A DNA stretch of 14,245 bases from DATKDF01 sp035512795 (GTDB lineage: Bacteria; Acidobacteriota; Vicinamibacteria; Vicinamibacterales; SCN-69-37), in contig DATKDF010000185.1 in NCBI GenBank assembly GCA_035512795.1, positions 1 through 14,245 on the forward strand, read 5' to 3'. The notes below the pieces were generated by a model. That model was given only the letters and a program-made list of their open reading frames with translations, was not told the origin of the DNA and ran no database searches. The position numbers and the translations under genes are program-made. This document shows, in pieces, positions 1 to 6,648 of this stretch (positions are counted from its first letter, which is position 1; every line of letters starts with the position of its first letter).

Positions 1-27
1 GTGACCGTCGAGTTCGTCGCCAGCTGA
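1..27 (+). CDS. Possible 3' end of an upstream gene (partial)
   Basis: The first frame reads eight codons, VTVEFVAS, followed by TGA at 25-27. All eight codons end in G or C, as expected for a real gene in this G+C-rich genome. The peptide looks like a terminal beta-strand, as at the end of TonB C-terminal domains or barrel-like proteins, but eight residues cannot identify a family. The rest of the gene would lie to the left of the window. It would converge on the minus-strand M23 gene that ends at 264. This is a weak call based on codon quality only. Confidence 0.35.
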   Translation: MTVEFVAS

Positions 28-69
28 TTGAAGCGCGGGCGGCTTTCCAAAGGGCCTTCCGGAGGACCA

Positions 70-252
70 ATGTCAGCTGAATGCGACAAGGATCACCGCT
101 ATTGGAAGACGTTTGATTCCCTGCCTCACGATCAGGGCAGAGCCGGCCGACATCCTCCTTCGCCAATCACTCGCTTCGCTCATGGAAGCGCAGCCTGCGT
201 TCCAGGGACGAGGTGCGTCTATTCGGTGTTCGGCGTTTCCAGCGACTGGTGA
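70..252 (+). CDS. Possible small hypothetical protein (60 aa)
   Basis: An ATG at 70 is preceded by a perfect GGAGG (61-65) at four bases' spacing, and the frame stays open to TGA at 250-252. The product would start MSAECDKDHRYW and end VFGVSSDW, with three Cys and no signal peptide or membrane segment. I recognise no family. Codon third positions are less G/C-rich than in neighbouring genes, and the base composition of 1-240 is about 60% G+C, clearly below the neighbours. The ORF also spans an imperfect stem-loop (183-204). It could be a real small protein, a decayed gene, or a chance ORF in an intergenic repeat. The ribosome-binding site is the best argument for it. Confidence 0.25.
   Translation: MSAECDKDHRYWKTFDSLPHDQGRAGRHPPSPITRFAHGSAACVPGTRCVYSVFGVSSDW
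183..204. repeat. Imperfect inverted repeat / stem-loop
   Basis: TGGAAGCGCA (183-192) pairs with TGCGTTCCA (196-204) across a three-base loop (GCC), giving nine pairs with one bulged G at 188. There is no T run on either side, so it is not a standard intrinsic terminator in either direction. It lies downstream of the minus-strand M23 gene and could help end that transcript, or it could be a dispersed REP-like palindrome. Confidence 0.4.
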
Positions 253-263
253 GTGACGCCACG

Positions 264-983
264 CTACCTCATCACGACGAACGGATCGATGGGCGTGCCT
301 TTCCACCACTGTCGAGTCTCCGTCAGCTTGAAGATCGCAAAGTGCAGGTGGGGGGTGTCCTTGGGTGCATTGCCCGTCACTCCGACGTATCCCAGCACCT
401 CTCCGCGCCGGACGCGCGCCCCCTCCTCGAGACCGGCGGCATACCGATCCAGATGGGCGTAGTAGTAGCAGTAGGCCTCTGTCGGGTCGAACAGATACAC
501 GGTGATGCCGCCCGCGTCGCTGAAGAACAGCTTGGCGATAGTGCCATCCTCGACGGCGACCACGGGCGTGCCCCTTGGTGCCAACATGTCGATGGCGTCG
601 TGCTTTCTGGAGCTGCCGCGTGCCTGGTCGAATGTCTGATGGAGCGCTTCGCGTTGCGCACCCAGCACGGGCATTTCGAGATTGCGCCGCCGAAGCTCGG
701 CGACCGGTTCGGCTCCCATCGTCGGCGCGCCAGTCGGCGAAAAAAGCACCGGCGCAGCCGGCGTGACGAACGGTGATGGCTCCTCCGCCGGAGTGGGCCT
801 GACCTCCATCATCGGCGCGCCTTCAACACTTGGCGTGCCATCGACCAACACGGGCGCCGAGGCCACTCCAAACAGGAACACCGGACGCACCCAGAATGCC
901 CCCACCGTCAGTGCGCCGAACATGAAGCCGAACGCCGCGCTGTAGGCTGCGAGCCTGAACCGGCGTCCAGGGGGCCGGCTCAT
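264..983 (-). CDS. Membrane-anchored M23 family metallopeptidase (LytM-like)
   Basis: This is a 239-residue protein of the M23 (LytM/lysostaphin-type) zinc endopeptidases, which cut peptide cross-links in peptidoglycan. Residues 1-10 are basic, and a hydrophobic stretch at about 11-40 is a signal anchor or uncleaved signal. A Pro/Ala-rich linker covers about 43-95, and the catalytic domain about 110-235. The zinc ligands look complete: H128 and D132 (HxxxD), then H212 and H214 (HLH). The family's additional active-site His is H177 in YYAHL. Activity is therefore likely, rather than the degenerate LytM-regulator form. The start is the ATG at 983, which overlaps the TGA of the upstream L,D-transpeptidase gene (ATGA). 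There is no clear Shine-Dalgarno, so translation is probably coupled. It should act in the periplasm on the wall. Whether it is a hydrolase for wall growth or for remodelling cannot be told from sequence. Confidence 0.9.
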   Translation of the reverse strand: MSRPPGRRFRLAAYSAAFGFMFGALTVGAFWVRPVFLFGVASAPVLVDGTPSVEGAPMMEVRPTPAEEPSPFVTPAAPVLFSPTGAPTMGAEPVAELRRRNLEMPVLGAQREALHQTFDQARGSSRKHDAIDMLAPRGTPVVAVEDGTIAKLFFSDAGGITVYLFDPTEAYCYYYAHLDRYAAGLEEGARVRRGEVLGYVGVTGNAPKDTPHLHFAIFKLTETRQWWKGTPIDPFVVMR

Positions 984-1900
984 TTGACGAACTGGACCGG
1001 TATGCCTTTCCTGACCAGTCCGGCCAGTCGCGACGCGTCCCAGTTGGTCAGGCGCACGCAGCCGTGCGAATCGCTGTGCCCGATGCGGCTGGGTTCTGGT
1101 GTGCCGTGCAGGCCGTAGTGTTCCTTGCTGATGTCGATCCAGACGACACCAACGGGACCATTGGGACCGGCGGGTATCGTTGCCTTGGAGTGCGTGGGGT
1201 CGGCGTCCCAGAACAGGTCGGGGTTGTAGTTGAAGGTCGGGTTGCGCAGCACGGCGGTCACCGTCCAGTCTCCCAATGGAAGTGGATCATGTTCACTGCC
1301 ACTCGTCACAGGCGCATACATGAGCAACGTGCCGGCGCTGTCGTACACGCGCAGGCTCGATTCGCCCTTTGACACGGCGACTGTGACGCCTTCGGTGGCA
1401 GGTACTACCTCAGGTTTCAGCTCAAACGGCCGCACGGCAGGCACCGTGATGGTGGCGCCGGCGGCGAACGTCGCGCCGGGATTCAATGCCTTCAGCAAGC
1501 TCGGCGACGCATGAAAGCGTTCGCCGAGCGCTTCGAGCGCGGTCGTGTATCCCAGCGACGTGAGCTTCGCCTTCGCCATCATGTCCGTCGGGATCTCCAC
1601 GAAGGGCCCGGCGACATCCGCCTCCGTGATGACATAGGTCGTGGTGACATTCGCCACCGGTGTTGGCGGCGCCTTGCGCGCCTCGGTGTAGGCCGCAAGC
1701 GCCTTCCTGGTGTTCGGACCGCCGCGGCCATCAATTTCGCCCGGCGAAAACCCTTCGAGATCGAGCAGCACCTGAGTCTCGAGCGCGGGAAACCCGCTGA
1801 GGGGTTTCGGCGCGGCCGGCGCAGGCTGCTGAGCAATGACTGACGACGCCGCGGCGAGGATCGCGGCGACCATGAGGCTGGTAGGGACGCGTGTGTTCAC
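980..1900 (-). CDS. L,D-transpeptidase (YkuD/ErfK family) with peptidoglycan-binding regions
   Basis: This 306-residue exported protein has a signal peptide at about 1-23 (cleavage near VIA/QQ). A PG_binding_1-like stretch lies at about 38-75, a LysM-like segment at about 108-155, and a C-terminal YkuD domain at about 170-305. The catalytic signature is clear: H265 (HGT), then S278-H279-G280-C281 with R283. C281 is the nucleophile. The family forms 3-3 cross-links in peptidoglycan or attaches outer-membrane lipoproteins to it; which one applies here is not visible. The start is a GTG at 1900. A later in-frame ATG at 1873 would shorten the signal peptide and has no better ribosome site, so I prefer 1900. 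It is the first gene of a two-gene minus-strand unit with the M23 peptidase (ATGA overlap at 980-983) and is divergent from the iron operon. Confidence 0.93.
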   Translation of the reverse strand: MNTRVPTSLMVAAILAAASSVIAQQPAPAAPKPLSGFPALETQVLLDLEGFSPGEIDGRGGPNTRKALAAYTEARKAPPTPVANVTTTYVITEADVAGPFVEIPTDMMAKAKLTSLGYTTALEALGERFHASPSLLKALNPGATFAAGATITVPAVRPFELKPEVVPATEGVTVAVSKGESSLRVYDSAGTLLMYAPVTSGSEHDPLPLGDWTVTAVLRNPTFNYNPDLFWDADPTHSKATIPAGPNGPVGVVWIDISKEHYGLHGTPEPSRIGHSDSHGCVRLTNWDASRLAGLVRKGIPVQFVK

Positions 1901-1979
1901 GCTCGCAGGTTATGCGGTCCGCACGGCCCCGGCTGTCCCCAAGCGCACAGGCGTCACCGCGCCCAGCAGAAACCCGCCA

Positions 1980-2007
1980 TTGACCGACCAGAACGGTCGG
2001 ATATAAT
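1980..2007 (+). promoter_or_regulatory. Sigma70-type promoter of the iron-uptake operon
   Basis: TTGACC (1980-1985) and TATAAT (2002-2007), a perfect -10, are separated by 16 bases. This is unusually close to consensus for a G+C-rich window, so I take it as the main promoter of the 2066-11576 gene run. Transcription should begin around 2013-2015. The -10 overlaps an upstream in-frame ATG at 2006, which therefore cannot be the start codon of the receptor gene. Confidence 0.75.
1984..2000. promoter_or_regulatory. Palindromic operator candidate in the promoter spacer
   Basis: CCGACC (1984-1989) and GGTCGG (1995-2000) are perfect inverted repeats around AGAAC. The palindrome fills the space between the -35 and -10 and overlaps the end of the -35. 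A bound protein here would block RNA polymerase. The style resembles TetR-family operators, but no regulator gene is in the window, so the partner is unknown. Confidence 0.45.
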
Positions 2008-2021
2008 GCATCAGTCGCTAC

Positions 2022-2036
2022 TGAGACTCGTTCTCA
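2022..2036. promoter_or_regulatory. Fur-box-like palindrome
   Basis: TGAGACTCGTTCTCA matches the 7-1-7 Fur-type palindrome variant TGAGAAT-N-ATTCTCA at 12 of 14 arm positions, six per arm. It matches the classical TGATAAT-N-ATTATCA at 10 of 14. It lies about 8-22 bases after the predicted transcription start, a normal place for a repressor site. The downstream genes encode ferric-iron uptake, which fits Fur control. It could alternatively be a small mRNA hairpin (TGAGA/TCTCA). Confidence 0.5.
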
Positions 2037-2055
2037 CTTGTGTTACACCGTCGAT

Positions 2056-2060
2056 AAGGG
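2056..2060 (+). promoter_or_regulatory. Ribosome-binding site deciding the receptor start
   Basis: AAGGG lies five bases before the ATG at 2066. The in-frame ATG at 2006 overlaps the -10 box, so it lies outside the predicted transcript. The two facts together set the start at 2066. Confidence 0.6.
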
Positions 2061-2065
2061 CACCC

Positions 2066-4528
2066 ATGCACCCCCTCCGCTCCCACCTGCACCGCCGCAG
2101 CCTGCTCGTCCCCGTCATCCTCGTGCTCAGCGCGATCGTCCCGCTCCTCGGGCAATCGCCGGTCGCCATCACGGGACGCGTCACCGCCGCCGCTGGAGTG
2201 CCGATCGCGGGCGCCGTCGTGACACTCGGTTCACCAGGGCCGCCAAGCCGAACCGTCACGACCGGCGCCGACGGCGCGTTCGTGTTCGAGTCGGTGCCAC
2301 ACGGCGCCCTTCGGCTCACGGCCACCGCCACCGGCTTTTCGCCCGTCGTCCACCACCTGACGATCGATACGGCCGCGCCGCCGGTCCTGACGCTCACGCT
2401 CCTGCCACTCATCAACGAGCGCATCCAGGTAGTGGGCGGGCCGGCGCTCGTGGATCGGATCCCCGGATCGGCGCACGTCATCGACGGCACCGAGATGGCT
2501 CGCCTGACGATGGCCACCGACGACATTCATCAGATGCTGCGGCAGGTGCCGGGTCTGAACATCCAGGAAGAGGACGGCTACGGCCTGCGCCCGAACATCG
2601 GCATCCGTGGCTCGGGCTCGGATCGCAGCAGCAAGATCACGCTGATGGAGGACGGTGTGCTGATTGCGCCGGCGCCCTACGCCGCCCCGGCCGCCTACTA
2701 CGCGCCGACTGCCGCGCGGATGGAGTCGCTCGAGATTCGCAAGGGTTCGAGCCAGGTGAAGTACGGCCCGGTCACCACCGGCGGGGTCCTCAACTACGTG
2801 TCCACGAGCGTGCCGTCCGACTTCACCCTGCGGACGACGATCGCCGGCGGCGGGGACCACGCGCGCCGGATCATGGCCAGCCTGGGCGACGCGCGACCGA
2901 ACGCGGGCTGGCTCGTCGAGACGTTTCAGTTCCGCAACGATGGCTTCAAGGTGCTCGACGGTGGCGGCTCGACCGGCGTCGATCTGGAGGACTACCTCGC
3001 CAAAGTTCGCCTGAACACGACACCCACGCCACGCGGGTACCAGGAGCTCGAGCTCAAGCTGGGCCGGACCGATCAGCTCGGTGACGAGACCTACCTGGGC
3101 CTGACCGATGCCGACTTCGAACGGACCCCCTACCGGCGGTATGCCGGATCGCAGGTCGATACGTTTACCTCGACGCACACGCAGTATCAGGCGCGACATC
3201 TGCTGGCCCGCCGCACGTGGGACGTGACGACGGTGGTCTACCGGAATAACTTCGCGCGTGCCTGGTACAAGCTCGAGAGCGTGATGGGCGCCGGACTGGC
3301 CGCCCTGCTCAGCTCGCCCCACGAGCACGCGGAGCGGCTGGCTGTGCTCGGCGGAGACGACAGCGCCGCCCACGCGCTCGTGGTCAGGAACAACAACCGG
3401 ACGTACTTCGGCTCCGGCGTGCAGTCGGTCCTCGGGCTCCGCCCGATGACGGGCACGCTGCGCCATCAGCTGGAGATCGGCGTGCGGTATCACCGGGACG
3501 AAGAAGATCGCTTCCAGCAGGACGACGCGTACCAGATGGTGGGCGGCCGCATGGTGCTGACGCGGCCGGGCGCGCCGGGGAGCCAGACCAATCAGGTGGT
3601 TGGCGCCCGGGCGCTGGCCGGGTTCGTCGCCGACACCATGACGTGGGGCCGCTGGCGTGTTTCGCCCGGCCTGCGCTACGAGCACATCGATCTCAACCGG
3701 TTGACCTACAGCCGGACTGACCCGGCGCGCATCGACGCTCCGGCCGCGCTGGCAGCGACGGTGACCGCGGTGATTCCGGGACTGGGTCTCGCGTACGACT
3801 GGCGCCCGGCGGTCAGTCTCTTCGGGGGTGTGCATCGCGGATTCGCACCACCCGGGCCGGGAGCGACCGAGGGCACCGGGGTCGAGTCAAGCGTCAACTA
3901 TGAACTCGGCGCCCGGGTCCGTCGCGGCACCGCCGGCGCGGAGGTCGTGGGATTCTTCAACGACTACGACAATCTGCTTGGCCGCGACTCGCTGGCCACC
4001 GGCGGCAGCGGTACCGGTGAGCTGTTCAATGGCGGGCGTGTGCGCGTGCATGGGGTCGAAGCGTCCGGCCACTGGAATCCGGCGGCGAGGCTCGGCCTGT
4101 CGTCGTCGCTGCCCGTGCGGCTGAGCTACTCGTTCGCGCGCGCCGAGTTCCGCTCGAGTTTCCAGAGCCAGTTCGGCCCTTGGGGGACGGTCGCAAGCGG
4201 TGACGAGCTGCCGTATGTGCCGCGCCATCAGGTGTACGCCAGCGTCGAGAGCGACCATCGCACCTGGCGCGCGCGCCTCGAGGCGTACGCCGTCGGCCGG
4301 ATGCGTACGGCCGCCGGTCAGGGCGCGTTGGTGGAGGCGGAGTCGACGCCGGCCTACTGGGGGCTCACCGTGTCTGGCGAATACGTCGTGCGCACAGGCG
4401 CCAGCCTGTTCGTCAGCGTGCAGAACCTCACCAACAACGTTGCTGTCGTCAGCCGCCACCCGGCCGGGGTGCGGCCGGGACTGCCGCGGCTTGTGCAGGC
4501 CGGCCTGCGGCTGAGTCTGGGTCGATGA
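2066..4528 (+). CDS. FecA-like TonB-dependent outer-membrane receptor
   Basis: This 820-residue receptor is energised by TonB/ExbBD and takes iron complexes across the outer membrane. The signal peptide covers about 1-30. A carboxypeptidase-regulatory-like (CarboxypepD_reg) domain lies at about 33-112 (ITGRV..., GADGAFVFESVP). The plug lies at about 118-250 and the beta-barrel from about 250 to the end. The plug carries QEEDGYGLRPNIGIRG, KITLMEDGVLIAPAPYAAPA and KYGPVTTGGVLNYVS, typical of the Fe(3+)-dicitrate receptor group (COG4772). Ferric citrate is therefore the best substrate guess, but siderophores or other chelates are possible. No FecA-type N-terminal signalling domain and no fecIR pair are visible. 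The chain ends LRLSLGR, without the usual terminal aromatic residue of barrel proteins. Its TGA is overlapped by the ATG of the next gene, so translation is likely coupled. Confidence 0.92.
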   Translation: MHPLRSHLHRRSLLVPVILVLSAIVPLLGQSPVAITGRVTAAAGVPIAGAVVTLGSPGPPSRTVTTGADGAFVFESVPHGALRLTATATGFSPVVHHLTIDTAAPPVLTLTLLPLINERIQVVGGPALVDRIPGSAHVIDGTEMARLTMATDDIHQMLRQVPGLNIQEEDGYGLRPNIGIRGSGSDRSSKITLMEDGVLIAPAPYAAPAAYYAPTAARMESLEIRKGSSQVKYGPVTTGGVLNYVSTSVPSDFTLRTTIAGGGDHARRIMASLGDARPNAGWLVETFQFRNDGFKVLDGGGSTGVDLEDYLAKVRLNTTPTPRGYQELELKLGRTDQLGDETYLGLTDADFERTPYRRYAGSQVDTFTSTHTQYQARHLLARRTWDVTTVVYRNNFARAWYKLESVMGAGLAALLSSPHEHAERLAVLGGDDSAAHALVVRNNNRTYFGSGVQSVLGLRPMTGTLRHQLEIGVRYHRDEEDRFQQDDAYQMVGGRMVLTRPGAPGSQTNQVVGARALAGFVADTMTWGRWRVSPGLRYEHIDLNRLTYSRTDPARIDAPAALAATVTAVIPGLGLAYDWRPAVSLFGGVHRGFAPPGPGATEGTGVESSVNYELGARVRRGTAGAEVVGFFNDYDNLLGRDSLATGGSGTGELFNGGRVRVHGVEASGHWNPAARLGLSSSLPVRLSYSFARAEFRSSFQSQFGPWGTVASGDELPYVPRHQVYASVESDHRTWRARLEAYAVGRMRTAAGQGALVEAESTPAYWGLTVSGEYVVRTGASLFVSVQNLTNNVAVVSRHPAGVRPGLPRLVQAGLRLSLGR

Positions 4529-5610
4529 TGGCTGCAGTCGAGCTCGACGAGGTCGGCGTCCGGTTCGGCCCGCTCGTCGCTCTCGAGGGCGTCACGCTAG
4601 CGATCCGGCCCGGCGAGGTCTTCTGCCTGCTTGGGCCCTCCGGCTCGGGCAAGTCCACGCTGTTGCGGGTCATGGCAGGCGTCGAGCAACCGACAACCGG
4701 CACGGTCCAGCTCGACGGCGTCCTGGTGGCCGGGCCGCGGACGTTTGTCGAGCCGGAACGCCGCCGCGTTGGCATGGTCTTTCAGGACCACGCCCTCTTT
4801 CCGCATCTGACGATTGCCGGGAACGTCGGCTTCGGCCTCCAGGGACGTGGACGTGGCGAGCGCGAGACACGCGTCGGCGCCCTGCTCGACCGTGTGGGCC
4901 TCGCGCGCTATCGCGCGAGCTATCCGCACATGTTATCGGGCGGCGAACGCCAGCGCGCGGCGCTCGTCCGCGCGCTGGCGCCGGAGCCGCGCGTCCTGCT
5001 GCTCGATGAGCCGTTCTCGAGCCTCGACTCGCGGCTCCGCGAGCAGGTCCGTGTCGAAGCGCTCGATCTGGTGCGCGAGACCGGCACCACGACGGTCGTC
5101 GTCACGCACGACGCAGGGGAAGCCGTGCGCATCGCGGATCGGATCGGCCTGCTCCGCGAGGGCCGGCTCGTTCAGTGCGGCACGCCGGATGAGTTGTACG
5201 CGCGGCCGGCGTCGGTGTTTGCCGCCCGGTTCTTCGGTGACGTCAACGAACTCGGCGGGACCTGTCGCGGCGGCAGCGTGGAGACGCCGCTCGGCTCGTT
5301 CGCCTCGCCGCACCTGGCCGAATCGTCGGCCGCACGCGTCTGTATCCGTCCCCAGCACGTACGGGTGTCGGCCGTGTCCACCGGGATTCGCGCCCGGGTG
5401 CTCGCCGCCAACCGGATGGGCGAACACGGCCGCCTGCTGGTCGAGGTGCCGGGCCTGGCCACGCCGATCTCGCTCGGTGCCGCGGACCGGTCGCGCCTGT
5501 CGGTCGGCGACACGATTCACCTCGATCTCGATGCCGCCCACGCCATCGTCGTACCTGACGACGGTCCCGGGGGATGGCCGCCGGGTCTACCGAATGGAGC
5601 GCCTTCATGA
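4525..5610 (+). CDS. fbpC: Ferric-iron ABC transporter ATPase (FbpC-like)
   Basis: This 361-residue ATP-binding subunit would drive import of ferric iron through the permease encoded at 6649-8355. Walker A is GPSGSGKST (37-45), the Q-loop is Q87, the signature is LSGGE (137-141), Walker B is VLLLDEP (D161, E162), the D-loop is SSLD and the switch histidine is H195. A TOBE-like C-terminal region covers about 270-345, as in FbpC, PotA and MalK-type ATPases. Two ATGs (4525 and 4528) are adjacent. The first overlaps the receptor's stop codon, so translation is probably coupled. The gene itself fits polyamine, sulfate or iron importers. Iron is chosen because of its neighbours: a ferric-type binding protein and an FbpB-type fused permease. 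Confidence 0.9.
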   Translation: MMAAVELDEVGVRFGPLVALEGVTLAIRPGEVFCLLGPSGSGKSTLLRVMAGVEQPTTGTVQLDGVLVAGPRTFVEPERRRVGMVFQDHALFPHLTIAGNVGFGLQGRGRGERETRVGALLDRVGLARYRASYPHMLSGGERQRAALVRALAPEPRVLLLDEPFSSLDSRLREQVRVEALDLVRETGTTTVVVTHDAGEAVRIADRIGLLREGRLVQCGTPDELYARPASVFAARFFGDVNELGGTCRGGSVETPLGSFASPHLAESSAARVCIRPQHVRVSAVSTGIRARVLAANRMGEHGRLLVEVPGLATPISLGAADRSRLSVGDTIHLDLDAAHAIVVPDDGPGGWPPGLPNGAPS

Positions 5611-6638
5611 TGCTACGACTCACGCTCGGCCTGTGCGCCGTGGCGCTCGTCTGGTTCGCGCCGAAGCCGGTGATGCCGGCCGCGCCGGTCCAGACGGTGA
5701 ACCTCTATACCACTCGAGAGCCGGGCCTCATCAAGCCGTTGCTCGAAGACTTCACGCGCTCGACGGGCATCGCGGTCAAGAGCATCTTCGTCCGCGACGG
5801 ACTGGCCGAGCGCGTCCTTGCCGAAGGCCGTTTGTCGCCGGCCGACCTGCTCATGACGGTGGACATCGGCGCGCTGGTCGATCTGGTGGACCGCGGGCTG
5901 ACGCAGCCGGTGCAGTCGGCCACGCTCGACTCGGCCGTGCCGGCGCATCTGCGCGGGAGCGCGGGAGAGTGGTATGCGTTGTCGCTGCGCGCCCGCGTCG
6001 TCTACACGCGGGCCGATCTCGGCGTGACGGCGCTCACCTACGAGGAACTGGCCGATCCGCGGTGGGCCGGCCGGCTCTGCTCGCGCGCCGGGCAGCATCC
6101 GTACAACGCGGCGCTCATCGCGGCCTACCTCGCCCATCACGGCGAAGCGAAGGCGGAGGTCTGGCTGCGCGGGCTCAAGGCCGCGCTCGCGCGGACGGCC
6201 ACGGGCGGCGATCGCGACGGCGCGCGCGACATCCTGGGCGGCATCTGCGATCTGGCGCTCGGCAACTCGTACTACGTGGGCCTGATGCGGAGCGGCGCCG
6301 GCGGACCCGAGCAGCAGCGGTGGGGATCGGCCATTCGCGTGGTGCTGCCCACGTTCGCCGGTGGCGGCACCCACGTGAACGTCTCCGGCGCGGCGGTGGC
6401 GGCGCACGCCCCGAGCCGCGCGGCCGCGGTCCGGTTGCTCGAGTACCTCGTGTCGGACGAGGCCCAGCGAATCTACGCCGAGGCCAACTTCGAGTACCCG
6501 GTCAAGGCGGGCGCGGCGATTCACCCGATCATCGGCGCCCTCGGGCCGCTCATCGTGGATGCGCTTCCACTGACGGCGATTGCCCGTCACCGTGCAGCGG
6601 CGGGCCGGCTCGTCGACGCCGTCGGCTTCGATCGATGA
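5607..6638 (+). CDS. fbpA: Periplasmic ferric-iron-binding protein (FbpA/FutA-like)
   Basis: This 343-residue extracellular solute-binding protein captures Fe(III) in the periplasm for the permease. The start is the ATG at 5607 (or 5610), which overlaps the ATPase stop and has GGAG at 5596-5599. An earlier ATG at 5574 would add 11 non-signal residues. Residues 1-26 are the signal peptide. The mature part begins VNLYTTREPG, typical of the family (V.VYS.R). Iron-ligand candidates are the tandem tyrosines Y222-Y223 in LGNSYYVGLM, the hallmark of ferric-binding proteins, plus Y166 (QHPYNAAL) and possibly Y34. The family motif FEYPV is at 295-299. The fit is better to FutA/FbpA than to sulfate, thiamine or spermidine binding proteins. 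No lipobox is obvious. Confidence 0.9.
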   Translation: MMLRLTLGLCAVALVWFAPKPVMPAAPVQTVNLYTTREPGLIKPLLEDFTRSTGIAVKSIFVRDGLAERVLAEGRLSPADLLMTVDIGALVDLVDRGLTQPVQSATLDSAVPAHLRGSAGEWYALSLRARVVYTRADLGVTALTYEELADPRWAGRLCSRAGQHPYNAALIAAYLAHHGEAKAEVWLRGLKAALARTATGGDRDGARDILGGICDLALGNSYYVGLMRSGAGGPEQQRWGSAIRVVLPTFAGGGTHVNVSGAAVAAHAPSRAAAVRLLEYLVSDEAQRIYAEANFEYPVKAGAAIHPIIGALGPLIVDALPLTAIARHRAAAGRLVDAVGFDR

Positions 6639-6648
6639 CCGCGGGGCG

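Noticed and set aside
1901..1979. Promoter for the minus-strand L,D-transpeptidase gene
   Set aside because: CATAAC near 1905-1910 could be a -10, but no -35 at acceptable spacing was found (TTGGGG is about 22 bases away).
2006..2065. Upstream in-frame ATG that would extend the receptor by 20 residues
   Set aside because: The ATG overlaps the TATAAT hexamer, so it would not be on the transcript; the ATG at 2066 has AAGGG and starts a normal signal peptide.
2231..3835. Antisense frame of 534 codons within the receptor gene
   Set aside because: Low-complexity R/A/V/H-rich product opposite a clear TonB receptor; typical of long shadow frames in G+C-rich DNA.
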